64,000 bases of DNA, from NCBI GenBank assembly GCA_028023455.1, contig JAQFVV010001081.1:42501-106500 (forward strand), in the 5' to 3' direction. Both the position numbers and the translations under genes were made by a program. Below, piece by piece: positions 25,561-39,018 of the stretch. Under the pieces are notes generated by a model. It had not been told where the DNA came from and ran no database searches. It worked only from the letters and a program-made list of their open reading frames with translations. Source of the stretch: Epiperipatus broadwayi. Its lineage: Eukaryota > Onychophora > Udeonychophora > Euonychophora > Peripatidae. Within the stretch, counting starts at the first letter, position 1. Each line of letters begins with the position of its first letter.

Positions 25561-28500
25561 TCGTGTTGTTAATAAGCTTATCAGTTTAGCTTAGTGTATG
25601 AAAACTCAACAAAATTCTATAGAGAAAGTCCTTTAGAATGTCTTATGCAAAGAGTGCACGTAGGGCAATAATAGCCAAGGCTTGTTGTCTCTAACTCTGT
25701 GTGTTCCAATATTATCAATAAAATGTTATAAGGGTGATAGCACTATTTCATATTATCATAATCTATTAAATGTAAATTAACTTTAAAAAAGGTTAATAAG
25801 CAAATTTAAAAAAATGATTTATTGAGTTTGTGTCTACACACAACTATTTATATGTGCTTTAAAATTCTAACTTTTAAGTACAACTAACTATTAAACCATC
25901 CAAAGTATATATTATCCTCTTTTACTAATACAAGGTTGAATAGAGAAAGAAACAAATATTTCTACTACAGTCTGAGGTCTTTTTGGGAATTTGTTTTGTA
26001 GGATTTGAACTCAATATCCTACAATATAAATTAATAATAATAACATGTAACTTTCATTTACAGAATTATTTCAATCATTTATTTTGTAATTATTAGCAAG
26101 TCACCATATACAAACAAAAATAGAAAATGTAACATTTTGCAAATATGTTTCCTACATCAAGAAATTTACATCAATTTGGTCATTTGTCACATAGGCTGTT
26201 AATATCATAAATTACCTATTATTGCTAATACAAACTTTAGAATATGTTTCTTTATTATTTAGTGCATTCTCAAAGAAATGTTTTTTTTTATTATTTAGTG
26301 CATTTTCAAAGAAATGAGATAAATTGTATTGATTTACCTTTGCATGATTATGACATCGTTTTTCTTATCTGCTCGTAAATATTTACTGCCTTAAAAACGT
26401 GGCAATGAATCATTTTTATATTTTAAATTACATGTTTTTATAATTAGAACATTTTCAAAACTAAAATAATTCAATTTAATTTTATCACAATATTATAAAG
26501 TTTGGCACTGTTAAAATGCTATCTTCATTATTTTAAAAATTACAATAATACTAGATGGCTTCATCCCCACATCATCAGATGTTGACTAGATTCTGTCATT
26601 ATTTTTTTCCAAAGAAAAAAAACACACTGATTATGATTTTATTTTTTTTAACACATAATTACACCCACTACATTTTATTCTATTAATAATTAACTAAAAT
26701 AAATTCACCATTAAATAATATTTATTAATATTTTTTTACTACAGATGCTGTTTTTTTTTTGTTTTAAAAAAATATTTTAACCATACTGAATTCTGAAGTC
26801 AGATATATTAGAATCGTTTAAAAGAATTCCAAGAATGTTCATAATAAAGTATTATTTGTTCTTGTTTGGCAATTTTTTTTATATAAGTGTAGCAATTTTA
26901 CTTGATTATTAACAATTTATATAGGGAATTTTTAGCGAAATATCCGTCATTTGGTATTACTTTTCGTTCACTTATATATAATATTGACAAAATGTAAATA
27001 TAATCATATTTTAATTATATTGTTAAAAATATATGATATTTAAAGATGCTTTTTAACCATTGATAAAATAATTATTCCTAAGAATCTGTCTTTCAAAATT
27101 TTATTAATTTATTTTTATTTTCTTTTTAATAATAATTTTAAAATTTTTTGAAAATATCGTGTCTTGCATTCGCGCCTTTACGCAGCCATTTTACATATAA
27201 TAGTTTTTATACTTGTATACTACTATATTTCTAAATTTATTACTGAAAAATTAAAAACAATAACTTTTAGAAAAAGATATATCCTCCTCTCAATTATAAT
27301 AACTTTAAATCTTTTAGTTTATTATTTTATATCTTAATTAACATATCGTATTGTTTAAATGAATTATTATATCTTCGGTTACGGGCAAGATTTTTATGTA
27401 TCCTTAAAATGCAGTATAATCATTTAAAATTATTTGTAGTTTGTGATTTCACGTTTCTAATTGTATTAATTGATAAGCCTTGACAAACTTATTTATTTGT
27501 ACCTTTAAACCGCTATCATCTCCATTACCTGTTCCTAATGTTCAAGTTTAACATGTTTGTAATTATAGGTATAACCGGTGCTTTACATTTTGATATTTAT
27601 TTATTTTTATTTTAAACATTAAATAATTTTCTTACATATTTCTACGCTATAGATTGGTGTTCATTAATATTATATTTTGAAATAGTTTATTTAATTACTG
27701 TCTTGGCAGTAAAATGAAAAACTCGAATGAATTCACTTAATTGTTTAAACTCATAAATTCATAATTGGTAATTTCTATTTCAATATTTCAGTTCAAAGTC
27801 ACTATAATTCAAGAACGTATTGCATAGTTTAATGCAGTCTTTAATCTAGGAAGAAATTAAAGCTTTCACTGTTCTTGATATTTAGAAAATGCTTAAGAAA
27901 CACTTATACAATATTCTTCCGTATAACTTACCCAGTTATTTTTTGACCTAACTACAAAGTTAAATACATTTTCTATCCAGAAACTTCATTCTTCATAACG
28001 CCTTCTTTCATGTTGATAGATGCTCAATGAATAATTCATTCTCTCAGACTGTTTACAAACTTTACATTATGCAATACATTAAACAAAGAATTGTTCATTT
28101 CGTGCAAAAATAAAAATAAAATAAAAATTAAACTAGAAATTATTAAATTATTTTGTTGGTAAGAATTATCATACAACTTAAGAATTTTTTTGTCAAATAA
28201 ATGTAGATGTTCAGAAATTATGTCTTTGCTTCGATTATCTAAAAAATTATGCATTGGTACCTATAAACAATTTATTCTTGTTTTATGACCAGATTGAACC
28301 TATGGCTTTATGTTCTTTGATAATTAATCACTTCAAAAATATTATCAAGATGCATCATAATTTTACTAAAAATACATTAACTAATTTGAATATAATCTCA
28401 CATGCTCCTTTTTTTAATCATTAATTATAAAATGCTGCACTCATTTTCCACTTGATGGAACTCATAAACATGAAATAAAAATATATTAACAATTTCTGTC

Positions 28501-28853
28501 TTGTTGGATTTTATTTATTTATTAAGATATTATAATTCTATAAAATTGGCCTGTCATTCTCTCATTTAAATATCACAGGTATCTTTAATAAGTTGTGTGA
28601 CTCAGTAATATTCATTACCCATATTCCTAAGATTATTATAAACAGAATGATCAATATTAAAATATCTCTATTTTTATAGCTGATATTTCTAAATTTTCTT
28701 CTTTTTGTATTGAAATTTATCTGAATTCATTTTTTTCCAAATGATCTGGATTTTTTTTTATTTTGAGGTTGACTGGAATTTTTTTGTTACTTCTGAAAGA
28801 AAAATCCATTTTATTACATTTAAAAGTAAAATTATCTCTTTATTTCTCTATAT
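25561..28853. other. AT-rich intronic DNA
   Basis: No coding or RNA gene recognised. A 40-base direct duplication around TTATTATTTAGTGCATT lies at 26249-26317, and a slightly GC-richer spot near 27155-27195 (TTCGCGCCTTTACGCAGCC). Confidence 0.5.
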
Positions 28854-29353
28854 CAACGTTTTTTAAACTGTGGGTAGCAACCCCAAATGGGGTCCCGGGT
28901 CGCTAAGCAAAAAGTTGGGGTCACAAAAATTTAATTCAGATATATTAATTTAAATAAATATTAGTCGCAATCCTTTCATTAACTTTAATGCATTATATTT
29001 TCTGTACAGTGCAATTATAAAATCGTAACTATGGCCAAGTTGAGCTATAAATTATATTTACATATTGAAAAATAGCACCAAATGCATTATAATAGTGGTG
29101 TCACATTGTGATTTCAGCATATATGTTATTTCAGAATCAAAATATATGCTGCAGTGGTGAAAATAAGATTGGCACCACTGTGATTATATAATGCATCACA
29201 TCACATTTCCGATCAAGTTATTTGTTTTGGTTTCATTTCAACAAGTGTTCACACTGCATGTCAATGCAATATTGTATTTTACTGTTTTACTTTACTATGA
29301 TTAATATTTATTTGAATAAATATTATGAAAGATGGCATATATATATATGCTTG

Positions 29354-30327
29354 TACACCTGGGTCTCGTTTTATGCAGATTATTTTAATGCGATTTTGAA
29401 GTTATGTGATTCATGTTTCTTCTTAATATCTTTCATATTTCACTATATTTATTAGATATCAAGAAATTTAAATTATTAATAACTTATTTTGACTTGAAAT
29501 ACTTTATTTTTCGAAAATATAACGTTATATTAGCCGCTAACATGAATATGGCCTGAAGCTGTATTTAGAATCTTAGCTTCTATGTAAATAACCTATTTAT
29601 ACTAATGAGTAAATAATAATAATATTAGATTTATACTTACATATAAAAATATTGCAATAAATATTCAAAAAATTTAAACTTTTAAAACATATTTTGTTAA
29701 TTATAACAGAAATAAATAATTGTTCAGATTTTTAAAATAAAAAACCAAGATTTTATAAATGAAAATATTATTTCTAATGATAATGTATAATCTTTTTGTT
29801 TTGATTGTGATCTCATTTTTTAATATTGAAACCTAAAACCATTAATACAGCACAAGACTGAAAATGGTGCTAATTGTATATCACATCATGATTAAAAATA
29901 AAGTGGCTAACAGGTTTCTCTGGGCATAATTGCTGAGAGATTATTGACTTCATTTAAGGAGAAACCACAATACATCACATCACATCAAATCTGATTTCTT
30001 ACCAGTTTACAAATGAATGCTAGTGTAATGATTAAAATATATATGAAAAATGTAAAATTAAATACTGTAGTAATAAAAAAAGTAAAAAAAGTCTTGTATT
30101 TTTTTTTTCAAATAATTGAAAGTTTTTATTTGTCATATTTTATTTGCTTATTTTTTAATGTGAATTTTAAAGTAATTTTTTTGTTGCTTTGCTTTTATGT
30201 AAATTCTGAAAATTACACCATCTATCCCCCATTTTTCAAGGTAAGTTAAGTCTATTTTTGTGCAATTTTTTTTAATGCGGGGTTTTCTGTGAAACCTACC
30301 TACCACATAAAACGAGAGCCAGGTATA
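29354..30327. mobile_element. nested pogo/Tigger-like MITE
   Basis: Terminal inverted repeats: TACACCTGGGTCTCGTTTTA at 29354 and, inverted, TATACCTGGCTCTCGTTTTA ending at 30327 (about 21 of 24 bases match). The CTCGTTTTATG and subsequent TTTTAATGCG words recall Tigger-type ends (established family knowledge). No transposase inside; a 78-residue frame at 30013-30249 is not recognisable. Flanking TA is compatible with a TA target duplication. Confidence 0.6.
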
Positions 30328-30633
30328 TACTTTTTTTATTTTTTTTCATTCAAAATTTATCATCCTATTAGTTATTATAAAAATTAATTTTTTATTTGAA
30401 ACTTATTGTCATTTATGTATTAACAAGTAAAAAGATATTCCTATTTTTTAAACGTAACAGGTAATTTGTAATTGATTTATTGATATTTTTAAATATTAAA
30501 AAACAAAACATATGGGGATATTAAAAAATAGAACATTCAGGAATAAATATGCTTCATATAATTAAACAAAAAACAGGACTGCCACTTGGTGTCTCTGCTA
30601 ACTAATAAGTACTGTTATTTTATTTATATTTTA

Positions 30634-32487
30634 GGATAAAATACTTTTTACCATAGATAAGTGGTTGAACTGGAGTACCAAAGATAATGATTCAGTTGGC
30701 AATGCTATAAAATATCTTCAAACAGGATCTGGTAATCAGAAAGAGACGTCTAAGATGCTAAATTTCTCCAATTTCACTTTACTTTCAACAACTGCGTTGT
30801 TAATGAACAACCTCTTTGTTTAATTTGCAATAATGTTTTGTTTATGGACAGTATGAAACCATCAAAATTAAAAAGGCATTTTAAATCCAAGCATTCTTCA
30901 TACTGAATAAAAACTTAAAAACTTCAAAAAAAAAAAAATATTTTGAGAAATTTATAACTGTTAATGAAAAATATTTACTCACATCATATGAAGTTTCATA
31001 TCTGCTTGCTAAAAATAAAAAGACATACACCATTGAAAAAAATCTTGTATTACATACTGCTATTAAAGAGGTAGAAATACTTCACGGAAGAAATTATGGT
31101 GATAAAATTTGGAAAATTCCTTTGTCAAATGACACTGTCACTAATAGAATTTCTAAAATTAGCAATGTCCAATTTGAGCAACTTATTATTAGTCTTAAAG
31201 CAAGTCCAATATTTACAATTCAGTTGTAAGAAACAACTAATGTTTCAAAAATAGCTCAATTATTAGTATATGTCAGATAGATTTATAAAAAAAACATTCA
31301 GAAAAAATTGTTATTTTGTCATTCTTTGGAAGAACATACAAGAGAGTAAGACATATACAATAAAGTAGCCAAATTATTTAAAACTGAAGGTTCAGAATGG
31401 AAAAATTGCTTTGGAGTATGCACAGATGGTACAAATGCAATGACTTGCGAAAATATTCGTTTTAAATCATTTGTTAAAGCTCCTGGTAATTATCATGTAA
31501 CTTTTACGCACTGCCTGATCTATCGATAGTCCCTCGCAGAAAAAAAAATAGCAACGGAATTGAACGATGTGCTTCAGGATGCTGTCAAAATTATAAAATT
31601 TATTAAAAGTCGTGCCCTTAACAGCCGGTATTTTCAATTCTTTGTAAAGACATGGGTTCTGAATACAAAATGTAATATTACATGCATAAATAAGATGGAT
31701 TTCAAGAGGGCGAAGTTTAAGAAGATTATTGTTATTAAAAGTAAAAAAAATATTGCATTTTTAACCGAACAAAAATCTAAACTTCCTGCTCTTTTTCAAA
31801 ATGACTTATCGCTTTCGAAGCTGTACTATTTGTCTTATATTTTTGAGAAGCTAAATGATCTTAACTTATCTTTTCAAGGAAAAAATAGCAATATTTTTAC
31901 TTCGAATGATAAAATTGAAGGTTTTATTAAAAATATCAACATTTGAAAGAATAGAGTGGAAATGATTTATTGAAAATGTTCTCGACTATCGACAATTTTA
32001 TAATTGAAAAAAATAATTGCAAAACTTTAATTGCAAAAATTATTATAGATCATTTAAAAACCCTAGAAACACAGTTTTGCAAATAATTTATATCGAATTT
32101 AGAGTTCAAAAAGTTATCTTAGATTAAAATAGCATTTTTGCTTGAAATTAACGAGATTAATCACCTGCCATATAAAACCCAAGAGAAATTTGCTGACCTA
32201 TTGAGTTATTCAAACTTACAACTTGACTTTTCATAAAAATCATTGACTAAATTCTGGATCGAGCTAGGACTGAATTTCCCACAATTTCTGAAAAGGTTTT
32301 AAATGTTATTCTGCCATTCATCACCACATATTTATGTGAAATGACTTTTTCATCTTTAATGTATATTAAATCCAAATATCGTTCAACGCCGAATAACGTT
32401 GAAGATGCTTTACGTCCAGCAGTATCAAATATTTTACCAAGATTTAATTTGTTATGCAGCAAACAACAAGCACATACGTCTCAGTAA
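30634..32487 (+). pseudogene. hAT transposase remnant
   Basis: Discontinuous + frames, together about 600 residues. The start has DKWLNWSTKDN. The middle has WKNCFGVCTDGTNAMTCEN (RNase H-like DDE region with the C-T-D-G motif) and FTHCLIYR. The longest open piece is 31560-31946. The end has FWIELGLNFP and IKSKYRSTPNNVEDALRPAV, the hAT C-terminal dimerisation region. The pattern matches ZBED5-like/hAT transposases. Many stops and frameshifts make it inactive. Confidence 0.8.
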
Positions 32488-32698
32488 AACATGATTTTCT
32501 TTCAGTAATTTTTGTATACTTAAAACAAATCCTAAAACTACTTTTTTTCATATGTATATTGATTACCAAAGAAATAAATAATTTATGTGAATATTTATTT
32601 CTATATTTATTTTATATTTAATATCTGGCGTCACGAGAAAATCTCGTTGGTGAAAAGAGGTCATGGATGAAAAAAGTTTAACAAGCGCTTCTGTACAT

Positions 32699-34167
32699 GA
32701 TCATATTTCTTGATAGGATATATAATGTATTTATCTTTTGCGATATTTTGTTTGGGTGTGCACTTAAATCTCTAGGATTTAAGAATTTTGCTTATAGTCA
32801 ATTGCGGTGAATATCTCTACTTTATTGAGAAATTACCTGCTTCTCTGAAAAAAGACTATTATCTAAGCACTCAAGTCAACAACTTATCTTTAAAAAATCA
32901 ATGTAGTCATTCATTTTTCCCTAAAGAGTTAATCTTTGTATTTTCTCAGCCTCAACAATTAATTAAGAGAGCTTTTTCTTTACCCTTACAAATGATTTAT
33001 CAAAGTTGAATTTTTCTTGGAATATTTATTTTTAAAGGATATATGCTATAAACATTATTCCTTCATTTATGAAGTTTAAGGGAAATGTCCTTTCAAGTTA
33101 TTTAAATGTTCTATTGGAGTTTCTATTAATTTTCTTATAATTACCTTGATCATTAAAAATTGCATTATTTGAGATTTCATTTTGGTTACCTGTGTTTGAA
33201 TTTGGTTTCACCATATTCTGAATTAGCTTATGCAGGTTATTATTCTTAAAAATCTGATATTTTTTGCAATCTTTTCTCTGTTTCTGTCATCCAAAAAGAC
33301 TAATCATTAGGTTTAATTATTATTATTTAGTTTATCTCTAATTTATTAATTCAATCATTATTTTATTAATTTTTTTTCAACATTCATCTTGATTTGTTTT
33401 CAGACTCTCAATGTCAAATATTTAATCTTATATCTTATTTTCATTGACTTTTCATTTTTTGCAAAATCTTTAACTTCTTTGCATCTTCTTCTTTTTTGTA
33501 ACCATATCTTCTTTACCTCACCTCATTTTTTTTTCAATCTTTAAGAGAAATTTCAAATACATTGAAATATTTTGTTACTCTTTATAAATATCTTTTTCAC
33601 TTCCTAGACTTGTTGCATGATTTTTTTAATAACTCTTATTTTTATTTATTAAGTTTTATTTTTATTCTTTCAAAAAAATAACTTCTTCAATTTAGAGTGG
33701 TAAATTATGGAAGTAAGATTTGAACATTGTATCAGATTTAACACTTCTGAAACTAATAGTTTTCATAGAGACCGATCAATAAAGCCATTCTATATTTTAT
33801 TACACAGAGAGCAAACAGCTTGTGTAAGCATAAAAAATGGTGATTATGTGATATATTTTATTCTTTTTTTTATGTCTTGAAAACTTTAAATGTTTTTCTA
33901 ACAGTTTAATTAGGTCTTGATGTTTACCTTGTCTACTTTAAGTATTTTTGTTTACTTGCTCAGTCATATTTATTTTACAATTAAATTTTTAAATAAACTG
34001 AATAAATTAGTGATTTCTTGGAAAATGTATCCAGCATTAAACATAAAATGCAAATAATTGACAAAATAAAATGTCCAAAAAATAATTGAAGGTATCCAGA
34101 TTATAGAAATTCTAAGCATACATTCTTTGAATTCTAAATATGTTTCTTTTTTTTTTCATATGTCATA
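32699..34167. other. AT-rich intronic DNA
   Basis: Nothing recognisable. A 73-residue frame at 32788-33009 has no features of a known family. Confidence 0.5.
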
Positions 34168-34253
34168 GCATCGGCCGGGACGCGAACCCACACCCGTCTG
34201 CAACCAACTACTTGCTTGCAAGGCAGGTGCGATGACCTTTTGGCTAACAATGC
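34168..34253 (-). repeat. tRNA-like sequence, probable tRNA-derived SINE head
   Basis: Minus strand starts GCATTGTTAGCC and ends CGGCCGATGC (acceptor ends pair at 6 of 7 positions). It has an A-box-like TTAGCCAAAAGG, an anticodon-like loop CTTGCAA and a B-box GGGTTCGCGTCCC. It is 86 bases long, with an extended variable region and imperfect D and T stems, so it is unlikely to be a functional tRNA. No tail could be delimited. Confidence 0.5.
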
Positions 34254-34521
34254 TTTCATTATTTCATTTTTCAGTTTTTGTTAGTAGGTATAAAAATACG
34301 ATAATAAACAGACAGTCAGCAAATGTTAGGATAAATGAATTGTGGGATATTTAGATGATTCCATTTTGAAAGTTGAGTTGAAAATGATTATGAATATAAT
34401 CGAAAATATTTCTTTATGAGTTTTTATTTATATTATATTATAAATTGTTTACTGTTGTTTGGAATATATTTAAGTTTCGTTAGTGTATTATTAATATTAG
34501 TGGTCATTTATTTATATATAT

Positions 34522-34554
<33 letters not shown>

Positions 34555-34586
34555 ATACCATTGGTGATTTAATATATATATATATA
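34254..34586. other. AT-rich spacer with two (TA)n tracts
   Basis: TA tracts at 34506-34553 and 34573-34586. The second ends where the RTE element begins. Confidence 0.6.
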
Positions 34587-34889
34587 GCTGCACAAAAGAG
34601 TTTGCTATTAACTGAAAGGTGACACTTTGATTCCTTTTGGAGGCCTTAAAGGAACCAAGCAGGGCAAATTCCGAATGTCCACTCCATACGTTCTTGTCGT
34701 TGCAGCTGTTATTACTATGTGATTACCCATATAGTATACGAACATGGATGGGCTGCTCACCAACATGAATTAGCCAGCATAGTGAGTTTATTGGCTTTTT
34801 ACCTCCGAGTTTAAGATTTTTTTTTTTCAATATATACAATCATGATAGACAAAAATAAATCAAAGTCCTTATTCCCAGGCGGCTGTAAA

Positions 34890-34917
34890 GTCACCAACCA
34901 TGGCAGTGGTTGGTGAC
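34890..34917 (+). other. 11-bp perfect hairpin in RTE 5' region
   Basis: GTCACCAACCA, loop TGGCAG, TGGTTGGTGAC. It lies about 100 bases before the endonuclease frame. Could be an RNA structure of the 5' UTR; its role is unknown. Confidence 0.7.
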
Positions 34918-34988
34918 CAAAGGTGAAGGGTGCTAAGAATCCTCTGATTGTGGACTCAGGCTGCCATTTGATGACGACTTTTTATTTA

Positions 34989-36071
34989 GGTACTTACAAC
35001 TGCAGATCACTTTCAAGTGAAGGAAGATTGTAAGAGTTAGAAGAAGAACTGTCTTATATTAAATGGGACATTAATGGACTTTGTGCAGTTAGAAGAAAAG
35101 GTGAAGAAACAATAGATGTAAAAAGTGGACATATATTCTACTATAAAGGCACAAATATTGGAAATACAAATGGAGTAGGATTCATTATAAATAAAAAATG
35201 GAAGAATAATATTGTAAAAATTGATAGTGTATTGGACAGAGTGGTAAGATTAGTTTTACAACTTAATAGTAGATACCAAATGCAGATAATTCAAGTTTAT
35301 GTCCCAACAAGTTCTCATAGTGATGAAGTTATAGAAGATTTTTATATGGATGTACAAAAGGCTTTTGATCAGAGAAAACAACATTTTAAACTTGTTATGG
35401 GAGACTTTAATGCTAGAATTGGTAAACAAATGAAAGATGAAAATGGTGTAGGTAATTTTAGTTATGGTAATAGAAATGAGAGAGGACATAGACTTGTGGA
35501 GTTTGCAGAAAAAGAAAAACATTATATTATGAATTCTTTTTTTGAGAAAAAAGTTAAAAGGAAATGGACATGGAAGCATCCAAATGAAGGTAGAGCAGAA
35601 TTGGATTATATTTTGACTAACAGAAAATACATATTTCAATATTGTAATGTTCTTAATAAATTTAACATAGGAAGTGATCATCGATTAATAAGATATAAAA
35701 TACATGTTAATGCAAAACTAGAGACACAAAAAATATTAAGAAAAACAATATTTACGGTTGATATTCCTAATCTTCAGAAACATTCTCATGAATTTAAATT
35801 AGAACTTACAAATCAGTTTCAAGTATTAGTAGATTTTGAACATGATTCAGATTTGAATGACATTAATAGGAAAATAACTGATATACTTTTAAAAACTGCA
35901 ACAAAGATAGCTGGTCGGAAAAAGCAGCAATTGATCAATAAAATTTCTACTGAGACTAGAGAATTTATGAAGAAAAAAAGGAATATGAGAATATACAATA
36001 ATGATGTGCTAAAAAAGATTGAATACCTCAAATTTTGTAAAATGGTGGGAAAAAAGTTGAAAATGATATAA
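34989..36071 (+). pseudogene. RTE apurinic-type endonuclease domain
   Basis: Starts GTYNCRSLSSEGRL, with a stop after RL. The open frame 35232-36071 has VYVPTSSHSDEVIEDFY, LVMGDFNARIG (catalytic GDFNA), then ELDYILTNRK and NIGSDHRLI (the SDH motif). These are the ordered exonuclease-endonuclease-phosphatase motifs of RTE/BovB LINEs. The domain nicks target DNA to prime reverse transcription. The in-frame stop near 35030 breaks it, and frameshifts follow 36071. Confidence 0.85.
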
Positions 36072-36289
36072 GAAAGTATAATTGGGAACTAGCAAGAAAG
36101 CTGTAAAAGAGAATAAAAGTCTAAAGAGTGTAAAACAACATTTTGATATTGGTAGGAAATTTATATCTGCACCAAAAAAAATATGTCATTATTACTAAAA
36201 AGAGAGATGACATCATGAAATGTGTAGAAGACTTTTATTAAGAATTATATAGTAATAAAAAACAAGTGCCTCCTATACCTATTATATCT

Positions 36290-37759
36290 TCCGAATTGCC
36301 CACAATTTTGAATGAGGAAGTGAGACATGCAATTAAAGTTATGAAGAAAGGGAAGGCACAAGGTAATGATGGAATTATAATTGATATATTACAAGAAGCA
36401 TGAAGAAATAGAAAAAAAACTTAGCAAAATTATATACCAAATGTTTGAATGATAAAGATGTACCAGATGATTGGAAGAATGCAGTATTAATATTAATATT
36501 TAAAAAAACGTGATAAAGAAGATATTAGAAATTACAGACCTATCAGTCTTCTATCAGTTTCATACAAAATTTTTACTAAGATAATTACAACTCGTCTACA
36601 GAAAACACTGGATTCCCACCAACCAAGAGAACAAGCTGGATTTAAAAGTGGTTTTAGTACAGTAAATCATATCCAGGTATTGAGAGAAGTTATAGAAAGG
36701 ACAAATGAATATGAGTTGCCATTATGCTTAGGATTTGTAGATTATGAAAAGTCATTTGATCCTATAAACATTTCTTCAGCGATTAAAGCATTGCATCATC
36801 AATGCTTAGATACAGGATATTGTCATATTTTCAATAATATTTATAAAAATGCAACAGCAACAATTAGATTCCATAATGATAGTAGGAAAATCAACATTGA
36901 AAAGGATGTAAAACAGGGTGACTCCATATCTCCAAAACTTTTTACAGTAGTGCTGCAAGAAATATTTTGTGGATTAAAATGGGAAGCTAAATGAGTGAAA
37001 GTAAAGGGAGATTATTTAAGTCATTTAGATTTTGCAGGTGATGTTGTTGTTTTTGCATGTAATGCTTTAGAGCTATAGAAAATGTTGCAGGAGTTATCAG
37101 ATGAAAGTAGGAAAGTAGGACTAAAGATAAATGTTAAAAAGACTAAAGTAATGTTTAATAGATTTTCTCGAAATATGAAAATAAAGATTGATTACGATGA
37201 GTTGGAAGAAGTTAACAGTTACAAATACCTTGGCCAAATTATTAATACAGATGGAAACATAATGGATGAAATTAATCATAAAATTAAACTTGGTTGGAAT
37301 GCTTTTGGTAGAAATAACTTGATACTAAAAGGAAATATGCTTATGTGTTTGAAAAGGAAGGTTTTTAATAAATGTGTTTTGCCAGTTCTTACTTATGGAT
37401 CTGAGAATTGGACATTTAATAGAATAGCAATACAGAGACTTCAGACCACTCAAAGAAGTATGGAGAGATGCATGTTGGGAGTAACAAGAAGAGATCGAAA
37501 ACACAATGCATGGGTAAGGGAACAAACAGGTGTTACTGACTTCATTGAAAATATTAAAAAACTGAAGTGGAGTTGGGTTAGACATATTGCTAGAAGAGAT
37601 GATAATAGATGGACAATTGAAATTTTAAACTGGATTCCAAGATATTGTAAAAGATCCAGAAAGAGACCACATGTGAGATGGATGGATGAAATAAGAAAGT
37701 GTGCATGGGTGATGTTGAGAAGAGAAGGTAAAGATATGAAAAATGGATTGAACTTGTAG
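36290..37759 (+). pseudogene. RTE reverse transcriptase and C-terminal domain
   Basis: RT core is in shifting frames: a KGKAQGNDGI-like segment near 36350, NYRPISLLS near 36530, and REQAGFKSGF near 36630. An open frame at 36680-36994 has FVDYEKSFDPINI (catalytic first Asp region) and VKQGDSISPKLF. A frame near 37025 has LDFAGDVVVF, where the usual A-D-D reads A-G-D, so a catalytic residue is altered. Frame 37082-37759 contains KTKVMFN, YLGQIINTDG, and the tail with RMDEI-type and WVRHIARRDDN motifs. Inactive. Confidence 0.8.
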
Positions 37760-38669
37760 AGACCTTTATCCTGCAGTGGATTGATAATGGTTGATGATAT
37801 ATATATATATATATATTCAAAATTAAATGTGCAAATGGTTGATGTTTTAATATATATATATATATTCAAAATTAAATGTCTTAACATCATACAATAATTT
37901 TTTTAAAAAAATACTCTCTAACCGAGCATAAGTCTAAATTCAACAATTATAAAATAAGTGTTTACTCTCCTATTTCATTTATTAATATAGAAGCTTGATT
38001 AAAACACTATGATTAAAAGAAATGAATATTTGCATTACTCATGCAATGTATCTAAATATATTTTAAATTGATTTACTTATCATTGTTGGCAAACCTGAGT
38101 TTTCTCAATTTAGCATTGCTAAGAACTATTCAAACAAATGAAAATACGTAATAAAATTTAACAAGAGTCAAAGTGAAACATATTTAGATATATTTCACAA
38201 TTGATTTAAATATCTCACATTTGATTTAAATATTCACTCTTTCTAACAAAGTATTTTGCGTCAAGCTTTTATATTTATAATTGAAACAGGAGAATAAACA
38301 GCTGCATTATTTTTGTTAAAATTTCACTTATGCTAAGTTAGAGAATATTTTTAAATAGTTATTGTATGGTGTGATGAGTTTTAATCTTGAATATTACTGA
38401 AGATATTTATAACATATTTTCATTTGTTTGAATCGTTCTTGGTTGCCAGTTATCATAAATAATTCAATTTAAAATATATTTACATACATTGTGAGATTGA
38501 TTTAAATATTCATTATTTCTGACCATAGGGTTTTATTTAACCTCTTATATTAATAAATGAAATACCAGAATAAGTGATTGTTATATTCTTGATAAATTTT
38601 GACTCATGGTAGGTTACAGAGTATTATGAAATGTTTATTGTATGATGTTATGAGTTTTAATCTCCAATG

Positions 38670-38710
<41 letters not shown>

Positions 38711-38766
38711 TATATATATATATAGATATATTTTGATATATATATATATATATATATATATATCAA
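37760..38766. other. AT-rich DNA with (TA)n tracts
   Basis: No gene. TA tracts at 37797-37816, 37850-37864 and a complex (TA)n with GATA interruptions at 38671-38764, where the PLE 3' end stops. Confidence 0.6.
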
Positions 38767-39018
38767 AACTACCCCAAATCTAAAATTAAACCAGACCAGC
38801 ATAAAAATAATATTAAACACAACCTAAGGTTTCACTGCTACAAGCAGACTTCTCAAGTGTAAAGAACTACAAAAAAAACTACACAATATATATACTATTA
38901 AAAACTACCCACAAATCCATTCACTTCCCATACACCTTTAATATTAAAAGAACTCTTAAATAAATTAATTGCTTCAGAATAATAAATTTTAAACAATAAA
39001 GACTTTTAATTCTTCTTT

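Larger units (their letters stand above)
28854..32690 (+). mobile_element. decayed hAT transposon (ZBED5-like group)
   Basis: The left terminus CAACGTTTTTTAAAC (28854) is the imperfect inverse of the right terminus GTTTAACAAGCGCTT (ending 32690). The left end continues GTGGGTAGCAACCCC, as in hAT ends. The flanks CTCTATAT (28846-28853) and CTGTACAT (32691-32698) match at 6 of 8 positions and both fit the hAT target pattern nTnnnnAn. A transposase remnant lies inside on the + strand. A second, smaller element is nested at 29354-30327. Confidence 0.8.
34587..37795 (+). mobile_element. RTE-type LINE, decayed
   Basis: 5' region 34587-34988 with a strong hairpin (34890-34917), a discontinuous endonuclease-RT reading frame from 34989 to 37759, and a 3' end at TTGATAATGGTTGATGAT followed by (TA)n. 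RTE elements carry one ORF with an AP endonuclease and RT and end in short simple repeats, as here. Both ends touch TA tracts. A 50-base duplication including TTCAAAATTAAATGT follows at 37786-37880. Confidence 0.8.

Noticed and set aside
35256-35681. 141-residue minus-strand frame
   Set aside because: It is the antisense of the RTE endonuclease frame.
37450-37890. 146-residue minus-strand frame
   Set aside because: Antisense of the RTE C-terminal region plus translated TA repeats.
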